Source of the DNA: Chrysochromulina parva
Taxonomy: Eukaryota; Haptophyta; Prymnesiales; Chrysochromulinaceae
DNA: 21,179 bases
Assembly (NCBI GenBank): GCA_002887195.1
Contig: PJAB01000757.1
Location: 1 to 21,179 of the forward strand
Direction of reading: 5' to 3'
Part shown: positions 7,662 through 17,291 of the stretch, in pieces
Layout: the number at the start of each line of letters is the position of its first letter
How positions within the stretch are numbered: the first letter of the stretch is position 1
The notes under the pieces: generated by a model
What the model saw: only the letters and a program-made list of their open reading frames with translations
Database searches by the model: none
What the model was told of the DNA's origin: nothing
Program-made: the position numbers and the translations under genes

Positions 7662-10607
7662 ATGACATCCGGATCCGGGTCCGGCTCCGGCTCCGGCTCC
7701 GGCGCGTGCGCGAGCCTCAATGTCTGTGATCGCTATGCCGCCGCAGCCCAAGTGCATGCCTTACACCCACACAACGACCAACTGGTCTTGATGGGCCTGG
7801 CTTATATTCTCATTGGCGGCGGGATGATCCAGCACTTTAGCAAGATGTACGGCATTACGCTCCCTTACACGGTCATGCTCTTGATCTTCGGCATCCTCAC
7901 TGGCTTCTGGGTTACGTTTGACCCAGCGTTCACGCTGCAGCCTGGAATGAAAGCATTCGAGCACGAGTGGACAGGATTTGTGCTGCAGTGCAACGTCACC
8001 GACTTCGTCCCCAACGACCTTCACTATAACGGGTTTCACTTGGGCAACGCCCTCCGTAAGATTGCAAGCATGAGCCCCCACTTGTTCCTCCACCTGCTGC
8101 TCCCCCCTCTCCTCTTCGAAAGTGCGTTCGCAATGGACTGGCACATTTTTAGCAAGATCGCCATCAACTCCATCATCTTAGCGTTCCCCGGTCTGATCGT
8201 TTGCAATGTGCTGACTGGCTTCACGTACATGGGCTTCTACGGCTGGGACTGGGAGCCTGCGATGCTCTTGGGTGGCATCCTCTCTGCCACCGATCCTGTG
8301 GCAGTCGTGGCGCTGCTGCGCGAAATGGGCGTCAAGAAGAGCTTGGCGACGCTCATCGAGGCCGAGTCACTCTTGAATGATGGTTCGGCTGTCGTCGTCT
8401 ACGCAATCCTTTTGTATGCCGTGAAGGCAGGCGGCCTGGCCGCATGGCTCGATGGCCTGGCCCCCCCCCACGAAGTCCCCAATGCCGGCGGCTGGTGGAT
8501 TGTTTGGGTCGCGGTGCGCATGAGCTTCATCGGTCCGTGCTTTGGCGCCTTCCTGGGCATGATCTCGGTGCGCTGGCTGGAGTCGAACTCCGGTGTCGAT
8601 CGCGACGCCAACGTGGAGATCATCTGCACCCTCGCCATGCCGTTTCTGGTCTTCTACCTCGCCGAGACTGGCGTCGGCCCCTCAGGCCAGATGAGTGGCG
8701 TCCTCTCCACTGTCTGCTACGGTCTGGTCTTTGCGTCGCCATATGGCAGGGTTCGCATCGATCCGAGCATTGAGCACTTCATGCATGAGTTCTGGTCGAT
8801 GGTGGGCCACCTCTTCAACACCATCATTTTCGTGATCTCCGGGTTCATCATCGTGGTGAACATCGACCCGCTTCGCAATGGCTTCGCAGAAGACATCGGG
8901 TGGGGCTTTCTCATGTATGTGTGCCTGACCGTCTACCGTGCACTCCTCGCGTTCGGTGTGATCCCCTGGTTCCGTAAGAACGAGTACGGATACACGTGGA
9001 AGGACGCACTCGTCCTCACGTGGGGCGGGTTGCGGGGCGCAGTCAGCCTAGTGCTCGCCATTTCCGTGTTCAACGACTCGACAGTCAACCAGGTGGCGGG
9101 ATTGTTCGGCCCAGGCGACAGCGGCGACGCGTGCCAGCCCGGCATCCGGTTCCAGCAGATCGTGCTGCTGCACGTCGCGATGGTCGTCATCATTACACTC
9201 CTTGTGAACGCTCCCAGCTCCGGATGGATGCTCAAGGTCATCGGCTTCACTAAGCTCACGGACACGCGCCTCAGCATGGTGCAGATCACAACCAACATGC
9301 TGAAAAAGCGGACCCGCGAGAAATTGCAATCCATGTTGGCGGGTCCGCAGGCGGGTCTCCTCTCCGACGCTAACTGGGTGTGCGTGCAGAAACTCGCCGA
9401 TTTTGAGCAGATGGGGGCCGAAGTGATCGGCCAGCCATACGAATTTCGTCCCGAGGCCGCATGGACTCCCGGCAGCTTAGAGGGCGATGACGGGACGCAC
9501 GCCACCGCTGCGTACCCAGTTCGCACCGACCCAGACATGCAGTCCCCAAGGGAGAGGAAGGAAAAGGAGGAAGGAAGTGACCACGCGGCGCACCTGCGCT
9601 GGCGCCAACTCCACTTGAAGCTCACCGCCGTGAATGCTTTCATGGGTGAGGAAGGCGAGAACCTTTTCGAGCAATTCAGGATTCGGCTGCGCGCCAAGCG
9701 TGTGCGTGAGGCCAAGTATCGCATGCTCGAGACGCTCAAGGCGACGATCTGGAACTTGTATGAGAAAGGTCAAACGTCCCCGCGCGCGGCGAATTTGCTG
9801 AAGTCGCTCATTCTGGACTCGATGGACTGCGCAGTCGCGGACCGCAAGCAGGACAGTGCCAACCCGCTTCCATTCGAGCTGCTTCGGCGCGAGGTGGCTT
9901 TCAGACCGTTCGTTCTCAAGCTCGCCTACTACGGCGAAACCATCGCGCACAAGTCTTTCGTCCTGCGCCCTCTCGCCAGCTGGGCGAATGGTAGACTGTT
10001 CCAGGAGTATGGGCGTGGATATGATCTGACAACCGCCTACCTCATCGGATTCCATGGGGTGCTCGAATCGCATGAGCATGGCCACTACTACTTCTCGCTC
10101 GACCAGCAAATTGACGCCGAGTTCAAGAAGATTGTGATGCAGAATATCAAGGAGGCCACAGAGGTCCTTGCCAAGCTCCAGGTGCAGTGGCCCAAAATGT
10201 GCATCGCGCTCAGCACGTTCAGGGCGGCGCGCGAGCTACTCAACGATGGTGGGGAACTGATTGAGCATCTGAAGCACTACGGCGGACTTGCTGAGAATGA
10301 AATCGCACGGTACGAGGACATGATCAGCAGCGCTGCCAATCGGCTTAAGAGGTTGAACCCAGTCGAGGCGCTGCCCGTCGAAGAGCGCGCCAACTTCATC
10401 CCCGAGTCCTTCCACCCCGTGACGGCAGAGCAAATGCAGGCCGCCACGGCGCGCCTGGAACGTAAACATCCAGCCATGCGAACGCGAAAGAAATCCCTGA
10501 TGGGCTCAATGGCAAGTTTGCTCCCAGGAGGGCGCAAGTCCACGATGGTGATGCCGGAAGCAGAAGAAGCAGCACCCGCGCCCTCAAGCGATGTGACCGC
10601 CTTCTGA
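7662..10607 (+). CDS. SOS1-like Na+/H+ exchanger (CPA1), lacking the cNMP-binding region
   Basis: A 981-residue intronless membrane antiporter that should exchange Na+ for H+ at the plasma membrane or an endomembrane. The transport domain spans about 40-530 with many hydrophobic helices. Diagnostic motifs are LLPPLLFESAFAMDW (146-160), LSATDPVAVVALL (207-219), AESLLNDGSAVVVY (234-247) with the ion-site Asn239-Asp240, and LTWGGLRGAVSLVLA (452-466). The long cytosolic tail holds a helical block at about 831-898 (EATEVLAKLQ..., AENEIARYED) that resembles the region just before the cNMP-binding domain of plant SOS1. Here the protein ends about 80 residues later in a basic, Ser/Ala-rich tail, with no cNMP-binding or autoinhibitory domain. 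The N-terminus carries six Ser-Gly repeats encoded by a TCCGGC-type microsatellite (7668-7703). The start is the first ATG of the frame. NHE8/NHX-like subtypes are the alternative. Confidence 0.92.
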   Translation: MTSGSGSGSGSGSGACASLNVCDRYAAAAQVHALHPHNDQLVLMGLAYILIGGGMIQHFSKMYGITLPYTVMLLIFGILTGFWVTFDPAFTLQPGMKAFEHEWTGFVLQCNVTDFVPNDLHYNGFHLGNALRKIASMSPHLFLHLLLPPLLFESAFAMDWHIFSKIAINSIILAFPGLIVCNVLTGFTYMGFYGWDWEPAMLLGGILSATDPVAVVALLREMGVKKSLATLIEAESLLNDGSAVVVYAILLYAVKAGGLAAWLDGLAPPHEVPNAGGWWIVWVAVRMSFIGPCFGAFLGMISVRWLESNSGVDRDANVEIICTLAMPFLVFYLAETGVGPSGQMSGVLSTVCYGLVFASPYGRVRIDPSIEHFMHEFWSMVGHLFNTIIFVISGFIIVVNIDPLRNGFAEDIGWGFLMYVCLTVYRALLAFGVIPWFRKNEYGYTWKDALVLTWGGLRGAVSLVLAISVFNDSTVNQVAGLFGPGDSGDACQPGIRFQQIVLLHVAMVVIITLLVNAPSSGWMLKVIGFTKLTDTRLSMVQITTNMLKKRTREKLQSMLAGPQAGLLSDANWVCVQKLADFEQMGAEVIGQPYEFRPEAAWTPGSLEGDDGTHATAAYPVRTDPDMQSPRERKEKEEGSDHAAHLRWRQLHLKLTAVNAFMGEEGENLFEQFRIRLRAKRVREAKYRMLETLKATIWNLYEKGQTSPRAANLLKSLILDSMDCAVADRKQDSANPLPFELLRREVAFRPFVLKLAYYGETIAHKSFVLRPLASWANGRLFQEYGRGYDLTTAYLIGFHGVLESHEHGHYYFSLDQQIDAEFKKIVMQNIKEATEVLAKLQVQWPKMCIALSTFRAARELLNDGGELIEHLKHYGGLAENEIARYEDMISSAANRLKRLNPVEALPVEERANFIPESFHPVTAEQMQAATARLERKHPAMRTRKKSLMGSMASLLPGGRKSTMVMPEAEEAAPAPSSDVTAF

Positions 10608-11832
10608 ACTGAGCCAGAGAATGTAAAAGTGGCCTCTGCCAGCACCCTAATTGGATGAGGACGAAGCTCATGAGTTCATGATACGCGAGGCAGATCCCCC
10701 GTGCCAGTTCGAGGCAGAGTGGACCTGTGGCACCGGCAGGGTGAGGACCGAGACCGTACCGGTGGCGCTCCCCTGGTGTGCCACCTTCGCATGCAGCTTC
10801 GACGGTACTTCACCCCGCGCGAGAAGGAACCCGGGTCGTTGGATTGATAATGATCGCATGTTGTGAATTGTGATTGGGTGGTTACGATAGGATGCGATGG
10901 TTACCACGGGTCACGCGAGGATCGTCATATCACGGCACGACATACGATAGCGCCATTGCGTAGTTAACATGGGAGTACTACTCATGGTGCGGTGGGTTAA
11001 AGATAAGCAATAAGCGTAGGTTTAAGGTTATAATATAAGGACAAAGTTAAACGGCCGCGGCGCGCGGGGTCACAGCGCTGCGGAACCGAACGCGAAGCTT
11101 GTCGGCCTGCCGCTCCGCCCTGCGGTGAAGGCAGCCCGCTCCACAGCGCCCCCCGCTCGACAGTCGACTCGTGATCCACGAGAGCGGAGAGGACACGTTG
11201 CATGTAGCATGTTTGTTGTTTCGGAACTGTCTCTAAGTCTCGAATTTATTTGTTCCCGGCACGACCCACAACTAGGCTCTTTTGGTGACTTTTTTGGTCT
11301 CGCCACTTTCGCGTTTGTTCAAGTTTTCCGCGAACCGCACCGGCCATCACTTCGGTCGCGTGCAGCGCGGTGGAGGAAGGTGGACGACCCTGTTCGGCGT
11401 TGTGCAAAATGCACTCGAGGACCGATCGCGAGGTGCGCGCAGCTGCCGAGTAAACGTAGAAAATACTAAATTGGCACCGTGTTTAACGCTTAACCGCTAG
11501 CCTGGCGCCCCGCTGTGCAAGTTTTACCTCGCCCCCGCGGCCCGGCCGGACTCCCCCGTTCTCCACCGCGTCCACACATCGCTTACCGCACGTTACAAGT
11601 TCGACCGTCTTGACCTCTAATACGTTTCTCACTTCCCAACTCCACCACGCGCTCCGCAGCCCACGCGCTCCCTGAGTTCGTCCGCATCTCTGTCTGCTGC
11701 TCACACGTCCACCGCCTCTCTGTGCCTGCGCCCGCTAGGGCTTTCAGCCTAACGCGTCCACCTGCGACGCGACCTCTTGGAGCGCTCAACATAACGCGTC
11801 AGCCGGACGCGACCGCCCTCACACAACCGGCC
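10608..11832. other. Long convergent spacer (exchanger / USP5)
   Basis: About 1.2 kb separate the two convergent stop codons. I see no supported gene. The stretch near 10985-11050 is AT-rich for this window, and 11500-11830 is markedly C/T-rich on the + strand. Short open frames here have no recognisable domain. I looked for a missing cNMP-binding exon of the exchanger and for tRNA A/B boxes and found neither. Confidence 0.5.
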
Positions 11833-14800
11833 TTAAACGTCCATTCGCTTGTAGAGGTACATGTACCCGAGCGCAAGGGGTGGCTCCTCGGATACGGCCA
11901 CCTTCTGGTCATTGTAGAGCACCCAGCGCCCCTGCTTGCGCACGTGGCACACGTAGTGGCCGCAGCTCGTGTTCGAGCCCATGTGTGAGATGATGGCGAG
12001 GAGCTCGTACGTGCCTGGGCCGTCACTCGCCGCCTCGGGCGCGCCGCCACCACCCCCACCTGCACCGGCTGCTCCGCCGCCACCGCCACCGCCTCCTCCG
12101 CCGTTGCTTCTGGCGGTCGGCCCACCATAGAGCTCTTGGGCGAGGGCTCCGTCGAGGTCATCGCTGTGGGAAAAGAGCCAATCGGCCGCGCGCTCGAGAT
12201 TATTGCCCGTGATGGAGAGGGCACCCTTCGCTTGCGTCTCAGTGAACCCCATCCCCTCGAGCATCGTCACCGCCTCCATGTCCACCGCCACCACCCCTCC
12301 GCCACGCGCCGGTGCGTCTGCGGCGGCCGGCGGTGGCAAGGGCTCATTGAAGTCCGCATCGTCCATGTGCGCAAAGACCCACTCGGCAGCGGCCTCCGCG
12401 TTCGCATTCTGGACGGCGATGGCCGCACGCTTGCTCCCGTTCTCCGAAAAGCCCATCGAGAGCAGCTGCGCCACGATCGTATCGTCGGGCGCGAGCAGCG
12501 CCGCGGGTGGCGGTGCCGGCGCGTCGGCTGCCCCCCCGCCTCTTCCGGCGGGCGAGTCTGGCAACAGTGCCTCACCCTCTTTCGGTCCGGACGCTCGCCA
12601 CGCAGAGAGGTCGAGCTCGAGAGGCATGGGCACCTCGACGGACATCTTCTTGGCCTGCCAGTCCTGGCTCGTGTAGTAGCGCTGCAGCGTCATCATCAGG
12701 TAGCGCGGAAACGTGGCGAAACGCGTGGTCTTGAGCGCGCCCATGCGCCCACGGAAGTTGTCGAGGGGAGCGGGCGCACCCATGCGCGCCAGGCACGTGG
12801 CCAGCGGCACGATCGGCACGACGGGTAGCTCTTCTTCGCGCGCCGTGGGGGGCAGCCCCGCCTCCCCTTTGGAGAGAGACATAGCCGCGGCGAGCTCCGG
12901 GTCCTCTTCGAGCTCGAGCTTCTGCCGTTTGGCGAGCGACGCGCGCTCCTCGTACGCATCGACCTGCACGCGCCGGGGGGACGCGCCGGGGGCAGCTCAG
13001 TGGGGCACGCGAGAGGCAGTCCGAGGAGAGTCAGGCAGGGGAGGGGGGGTGAGCGGAGGGTGGGAGGGGAGGGGGGGAGGATCTAGGCCGAGGGGAGTCC
13101 GAAGAGCAGACACTCACCTCGCTCTTATTGGTAGCGTCGGCGAGGTCGATGGGCACGATGAGCTGCGTGACGCCGTGGGTCGTCTTGTAGCAAGCCATCC
13201 CGTCCACCTCGATGCGCTCCTCTTGGGAGAAGGCGAGCAGCGGCGAGAAGGGCGCGAACACCGCGGCCCCCGCCTTGCGTTCCATCCGCTGGAGCATCCC
13301 GAGGAAATGGCCGAGATACTCCTGCGCGTCCTGCTGGCGCGCCGAGGAGAACTCGGGGTGTCCCTTGCCCACGAGCGCTTTGAACATGCGAGGCTGCACA
13401 CACACCGCGAGCTCGGACTCATTGCCAGCGGCATAGCGGTCCGTGGTGAGCCCGTCGGCCAGCTTGGCGAGCTGCACGAGCAGATCACTTGAGGCATCCT
13501 CAGGCGCCGCCTTGAAGATGGCGGGAAGAGCGCTGGGCGGAAAGGCGGCGCGTAGCTCGTCGGTAGCAAAGAGCGCCTGCGCCAGCCAAGGGGGCGATCC
13601 GATAAGGCAAGGGGGGCGTCATCAGAGGCAGTCTGAGATGCACCCTGGCAGTCTGAGATACACCCTGAGGGTGTGTGCACAGGCGCGTGCGTGTACGCAC
13701 CTGCAGCACCGAGTTCATGTAGCACGAATTGCCCAGATTCCTGAGGCCGACGTAGCCTGCTCCGGTCAGAGGTGCCAGGTCCTTGCCTGCCTCGGTGATC
13801 TTGTCCAGCGCGAGCTTCTCGTTCGCCTGAAAACGAAAGGTCAGGTTCCGAGCAACGGAGCGCTCTCGGTCAATATGGGGCCATTCGGGGCCATAATCAG
13901 AGGGCCATCAAGCGATCCACTTCGCGCAATCTCGCTCACATGGATGCTCATCTCCTCGAGTGTGAGCTCGGTCTTCTCCATCACCATCATGTTGATGCCC
14001 CAGTGCGCGAGATGCTCAGCGAGCTTCGGGTCGAGTACCTCGTCGTCCTCATCGGGCGCATACGAGTACACGTCCGCACCGAAAGGCGTAATCGTGCCGA
14101 GCTTCACTACGAGAGGGAAGCCGTGCGGCGGATGGGACGCGCGAGTGGCCGTGTAGTGGTTCATCGCGCCGTTGGAGCCGCCCGAGCCATCGTACTGGCG
14201 CCGGCCGGAGCCAATGTGCCCATCGGACAGGTTCAGCCAGAGGTTCTCACGCATGCCGCTCTCCTCGCATACCCAGTCTTTGGGGTCCGCGGAGATCTTT
14301 TTCGTCGCGGGTAGTTGCATGAGCGTGGCCGCGTACTTGCTCTCCCTCTTCGGGCCGCTGTCCCACGCGACCGCCGCGCTCGCCGCCTCGGCCAGGTGCG
14401 ACCTCTTCTCGATCAGCGCGTGGCATGCGTCGATGAGCAGCTGAGGCAGGTCGATGCACGGGAGCGGCACGCTCACCCACGGCTCGGCGCCTCCCTCCAT
14501 CGGCACGCACACGAGCGCGTGCTCCTTAGTCACTTCGTACCGGTCCTCGCCGACGTCGAAGCCGCCCTCTCCGCCGATCGCGAGCTTGGTCGGCTTCGTC
14601 TTCTCCACCTCCTCGGCGTGCGCCTCCTTGAGGGTCTTTGTGTACTTGAGGTGCACGTACAACTGGTTGCGCGTGCGCTCGTGGTCGAGCGCCACGTACC
14701 GCTGCGCAAAACCCTGGTAGCTGCCGAGCGACACGTACAGGCCCTCGGGCGAGTAAGGCGTGTCGAACGAGAAGAGGCATTCGTCGTTGCACACCTTGTC

Positions 14801-14884
14801 GTACCCGCTCGGCACGCGGATCGGCGGGCGCGCCTCACGCATCGCGCCACGGATCACCTCGATAGCAGCCTCGATGGCGGACAT
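11833..14884 (-). CDS. USP5: USP5/isopeptidase T-type ubiquitin hydrolase, four exons
   Basis: Exons read leftward: 14884-13940, 13826-13701, 13576-13118 and 12963-11833, all introns phase 0 (donors GTGAGC, GTGCGT, GTGAGT; acceptors CAG). The product has 886 residues (human USP5 is about 858). USP5 dismantles free polyubiquitin chains in cytosol and nucleus. Domain order matches: N-terminal nUBP region (1-200), cUBP zinc-finger region (about 202-300), catalytic Cys box NLGNSCYMNS (345-354, Cys350), MFKALVGKGHPEFS and QQDAQEYLGH in exon 3, two UBA domains (about 669-712 and 738-782) inserted in the catalytic core, a Gly-rich stretch (798-817), and the His box SCGHYVCHV (His846) with YNDQKV (860-865). 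The cUBP lacks most zinc ligands: Cys206 remains, but the other positions are Ser209, Ser226 and Gly239. The start ATG at 14884 aligns with the USP5 N-terminus; upstream in-frame codons are Lys/Ser-rich without ATG. Confidence 0.92.
13627..13666. repeat. 20-bp tandem duplication inside USP5 intron 2
   Basis: Two adjacent 20-bp units (13627-13646 and 13647-13666) beginning GGCAGTCTGAGAT differ at one base. They lie inside the 124-bp intron 13577-13700. This is likely replication slippage with no functional implication. Confidence 0.85.
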
Positions 14885-15195
14885 CTTGGGGGCGCTCTCT
14901 CTGTACGGTGTGCTCTCTCTGGAGCGGGCAGGTGAGCTAGCGCGTGAGCTAGCAGCGCGCGCGCTTGCGCGCTTCTTCTTCTTGGTTTTCTTCGCCGTCG
15001 CAGGCTTCGTGCACGGCGTGCATCGAGCGGGCTGCGGGAATTTCGCGGCACACCACCCAATTCCCGTTTTCACAGCCACTTTGCACGTGCGCAAGATGGG
15101 GGCGGCCCTTCGAGTTTGAACAAGAACGTGTCTTCGTTTGGATCACACGAAAAACGTCCTCCGCGGCGCGAAAAGTCTGTGAGTCCCTCGCCATC
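14885..15195. promoter_or_regulatory. Putative bidirectional promoter, USP5 / centrin
   Basis: This 311-bp gap separates the start codons of divergent USP5 and centrin genes. It includes a duplicated GTGAGCTAGC (14932-14941 and 14944-14953), a GC-dinucleotide run, and a TTCTTC pyrimidine tract near 14972. The USP5 frame stays open to about 15094 without an ATG, encoding a Lys/Ser-rich stretch, so a longer N-terminus from a non-ATG start or an upstream exon is not fully excluded. Confidence 0.45.
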
Positions 15196-15848
15196 ATGCC
15201 GCCCAAGGGTGCTTCACCAATTAAAGGTGGTCGCGGTGGCAGCTCCAAGGGTGCGCGCCTCGCATCGCTCGTCGCTCGCACGATGGGGAGCTTAGCTTTC
15301 CGCTCCACTGCTGCACATGCTCATGGCGTGCGCGCGTGCCTCTGCCCGCTCTAACAGCCAAGAAGCCCGGGCTTTCGGAGGAGCAGATTGAGGAGATCCG
15401 CGAGGCGTTCAACCTATTCGACACGGACCACTCCGGCTCGATCGACTACCGCGAGCTCAAGGCCGCGATGCGCGCCCTCGGTTTCGAGGTCAAGAAGGAG
15501 GAGCTCCGCAAGATGATCACGGATATTGATGCTGACGGCTCGGGACACATCGAGTTCCCCGAGTTCCTCGAGATGATGACGGGCAAGATGGGCGAGAAGG
15601 ACACCAAGGAGGAGATCATCAAGGTCTTCAAGCTCTTCGACGACGACTCGACCGGCAAGATTTCGTTCAAGAACCTCAAGCGCGTCGCCAAGGAGCTCGG
15701 TGAGAACATGACCGAGGAGGAGCTCCAGGACATGATCGACCAGGCCGACCGCGACGGCGACGGCGAGATCAACCCGGATGAGTTCTACCGCATCATGAAG
15801 AAGCGCGGCGACAACCCACTCGACGACCTCCTCGACGACGACGATTAA
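15196..15848 (+). CDS. Centrin (EF-hand, caltractin type), two exons
   Basis: The large exon opens without an ATG but aligns with centrin from [17 protein letters not shown] onward. The start is supplied by an upstream exon, ATG at 15196, encoding [18 protein letters not shown]. My preferred intron is 15251-15357 (GTGCGC...CTAACAG), giving 181 residues. Donors at 15209 and 15227 keep the same phase and would shorten the basic N-terminus. Centrins are calcium sensors of basal bodies and centrosomes, contractile fibres and nuclear pores. Four EF-hands are visible with loops [36 protein letters not shown] and [12 protein letters not shown]. Loop 3 ends in N instead of E, so it probably binds calcium weakly. 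The C-terminus is a long acidic tail ([16 protein letters not shown]) instead of the short aromatic-ending tail of green-algal centrin. Calmodulin is less likely because of the basic N-terminus and the sequence [13 protein letters not shown]. Confidence 0.9.
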
Positions 15849-16479
15849 GAGGCGAACCCCCAGTACGTTGGTCTGCACGGCAATGGGCAATCCTGAAAAG
15901 TAGCGAACTTCTGACAGTTTAAGAAGAGGTGCCGGACGCGAATTGAACAGGAGTACCGTTATTGTGTGTACGTGTAACTATCTTTATTGCATGGTCCTCT
16001 TTTTCGATGTTGAATCTGCGTAATGAACTCTAATCGAGAGCGCGGTATATTGAATTCTCCGGCGACTCCGCGGTCGGCGCGGCCCGCGGCCGCGCCGCCC
16101 CGCGCGCGACGTGTTCGATCTTCGGGGTCCTGGCGTGTATGCGCGCGACGCAGTGCATGTGTGCCGTGCGCCAGTAAGTCAGTAAGTCAGTTTCATCGCG
16201 GTCAGGCGCGTGTATACGATCGTGCCATGGTAATTGGTTAGGGGGGTGTGTCGGTGACGGTGTGACGCCTATCCTGTATCCATGCCTATCTCGGCCCTCG
16301 CGTCCACTCGGGACACAACACACACAAGGGCCCGGGCCCTTAGAAAACGAATTTACATGATTCGCGACGTTCTGTGCACATGTATCCTTTCACGAAGCAA
16401 GCGCTTTTGTCCGAGACATGCCATGTATGGAAAGGGGAAACGTGACCTCCCGCGTTGAAGGCCGCGAGAGGTCAGCTAA
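15849..16479. other. Spacer with short repeats (centrin to lumen-protein gene)
   Basis: No gene is supported in these 631 bp. Notable items are a GC-rich hairpin candidate around 16077-16097 (GGCGCGG ... CCGCGCC), a tandem CAGTAAGT-type repeat at about 16171-16190, an 18-base match (one difference) near 16188-16206 to the 3' end of the dispersed spacer repeat in reverse orientation, and a perfect 16-bp palindrome AAGGGCCCGGGCCCTT (16326-16341). Confidence 0.5.
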
Positions 16480-17235
16480 ATGCGACTCCTCGTCGCCGCT
16501 GCGGCGCTCATTGCAACTGGCGATGCGCTCAACTTGCCCGTCGAGGGCATGTCTCGTCGTGCGGCCTTCGCCAAGGCCGCCGCGCTGATCCCGCTCGTGC
16601 CTCTCGCCGCGTTCGCCGAGTTAAAGCAGGCGTCAGATGCTGAGGTCTACGCACGCGCAGACGCGGGCGATCTCAACGCCGCACGCGTCATCGAGCGTGC
16701 CAAGGCGGGCAAGCTCGTCGATGGCTCGAGCGCCACCTGCTCCGAGCTCAAAGACATCATCGCGGTCGACCGCCGTGCTCTCCGGTTCGAGAAGGACAAG
16801 CTTGATGCTTTCGCCGATGGAGAAGAAGAAGGTCGTCGCCTCGATGATCAGAAGAAGATCGTCGAGGACGCCGAGAAGGCGATCGATGCCCAGATCAAGA
16901 AGCTGGAGGCCCTCGAGAAGTCTAAGTCGTGCCCGGAGCTGAAGCAGGCGTCGGACAGGGAGGTCTACGAGCGTGCGGACGATAACCAGCTCGGCATCGC
17001 CCGCGTCATCGAGCGTGCCAAGTCGGGCAAGCTCGTCGATGGCTCGAGCGCCACCTGCTCCGAGCTGGAGAAGATTATCAGCATCGACAAGGAGGCAATC
17101 CAGTTTGAGAAGGACAAGCTCGAGGCCATGCCCAACGACCCCGCGCAGAAGAAGGTCGTCGCGGACGCCGAGAAGGCCATCGAGGCCCAGATCAAGAAGC
17201 TCAACGGTAAGCGCAAGGAGAAGAATTGCAGCTGA
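16480..17235 (+). CDS. Thylakoid-lumen-type protein with two tandem cysteine-bearing repeats (unknown function)
   Basis: A 251-residue intronless protein whose family I do not recognise. Residues 1-18 are a signal peptide (MRLLVAAAALIATGDALN). Residues 24-46 look like a twin-arginine thylakoid transfer signal: MSRRAAF, then a hydrophobic stretch ending A-F-A before E47. Together these predict secretory entry to a secondary plastid and Tat import to the lumen. The mature part is two repeats, E47-C151 and E153-C250, each starting ELKQASDxEVYxRAD, then ARVIERAKxGKLVDGSSATC, a Lys-rich helix FEKDKL, and AEKAIxAQIKKL. Each unit has two cysteines at equivalent places (C87/C151 and C193/C250), suggesting one disulfide per unit. 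At DNA level 16684-16748 and 17002-17066 match at 64 of 65 bases. The helical, charged nature could suit an extrinsic photosystem or chlorophyll-complex factor, but this is a guess. Repeat copy B starts 57 bp after the stop. Confidence 0.85.
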   Translation: MRLLVAAAALIATGDALNLPVEGMSRRAAFAKAAALIPLVPLAAFAELKQASDAEVYARADAGDLNAARVIERAKAGKLVDGSSATCSELKDIIAVDRRALRFEKDKLDAFADGEEEGRRLDDQKKIVEDAEKAIDAQIKKLEALEKSKSCPELKQASDREVYERADDNQLGIARVIERAKSGKLVDGSSATCSELEKIISIDKEAIQFEKDKLEAMPNDPAQKKVVADAEKAIEAQIKKLNGKRKEKNCS

Positions 17236-17291
17236 GACGTGGGACGCGTGCTGCCCTCATATGATGTGACCAATCAGAGAGCGGAATATCG

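Noticed and set aside
15336..15357. GTG at 15336 as start of centrin
   Set aside because: It lies inside an intron. An upstream ATG exon at 15196 with an in-phase donor gives a normal centrin N-terminus.
16030..16323. 97-codon minus-strand frame downstream of centrin
   Set aside because: No domain, biased composition, and it overlaps GC-rich hairpin sequence.
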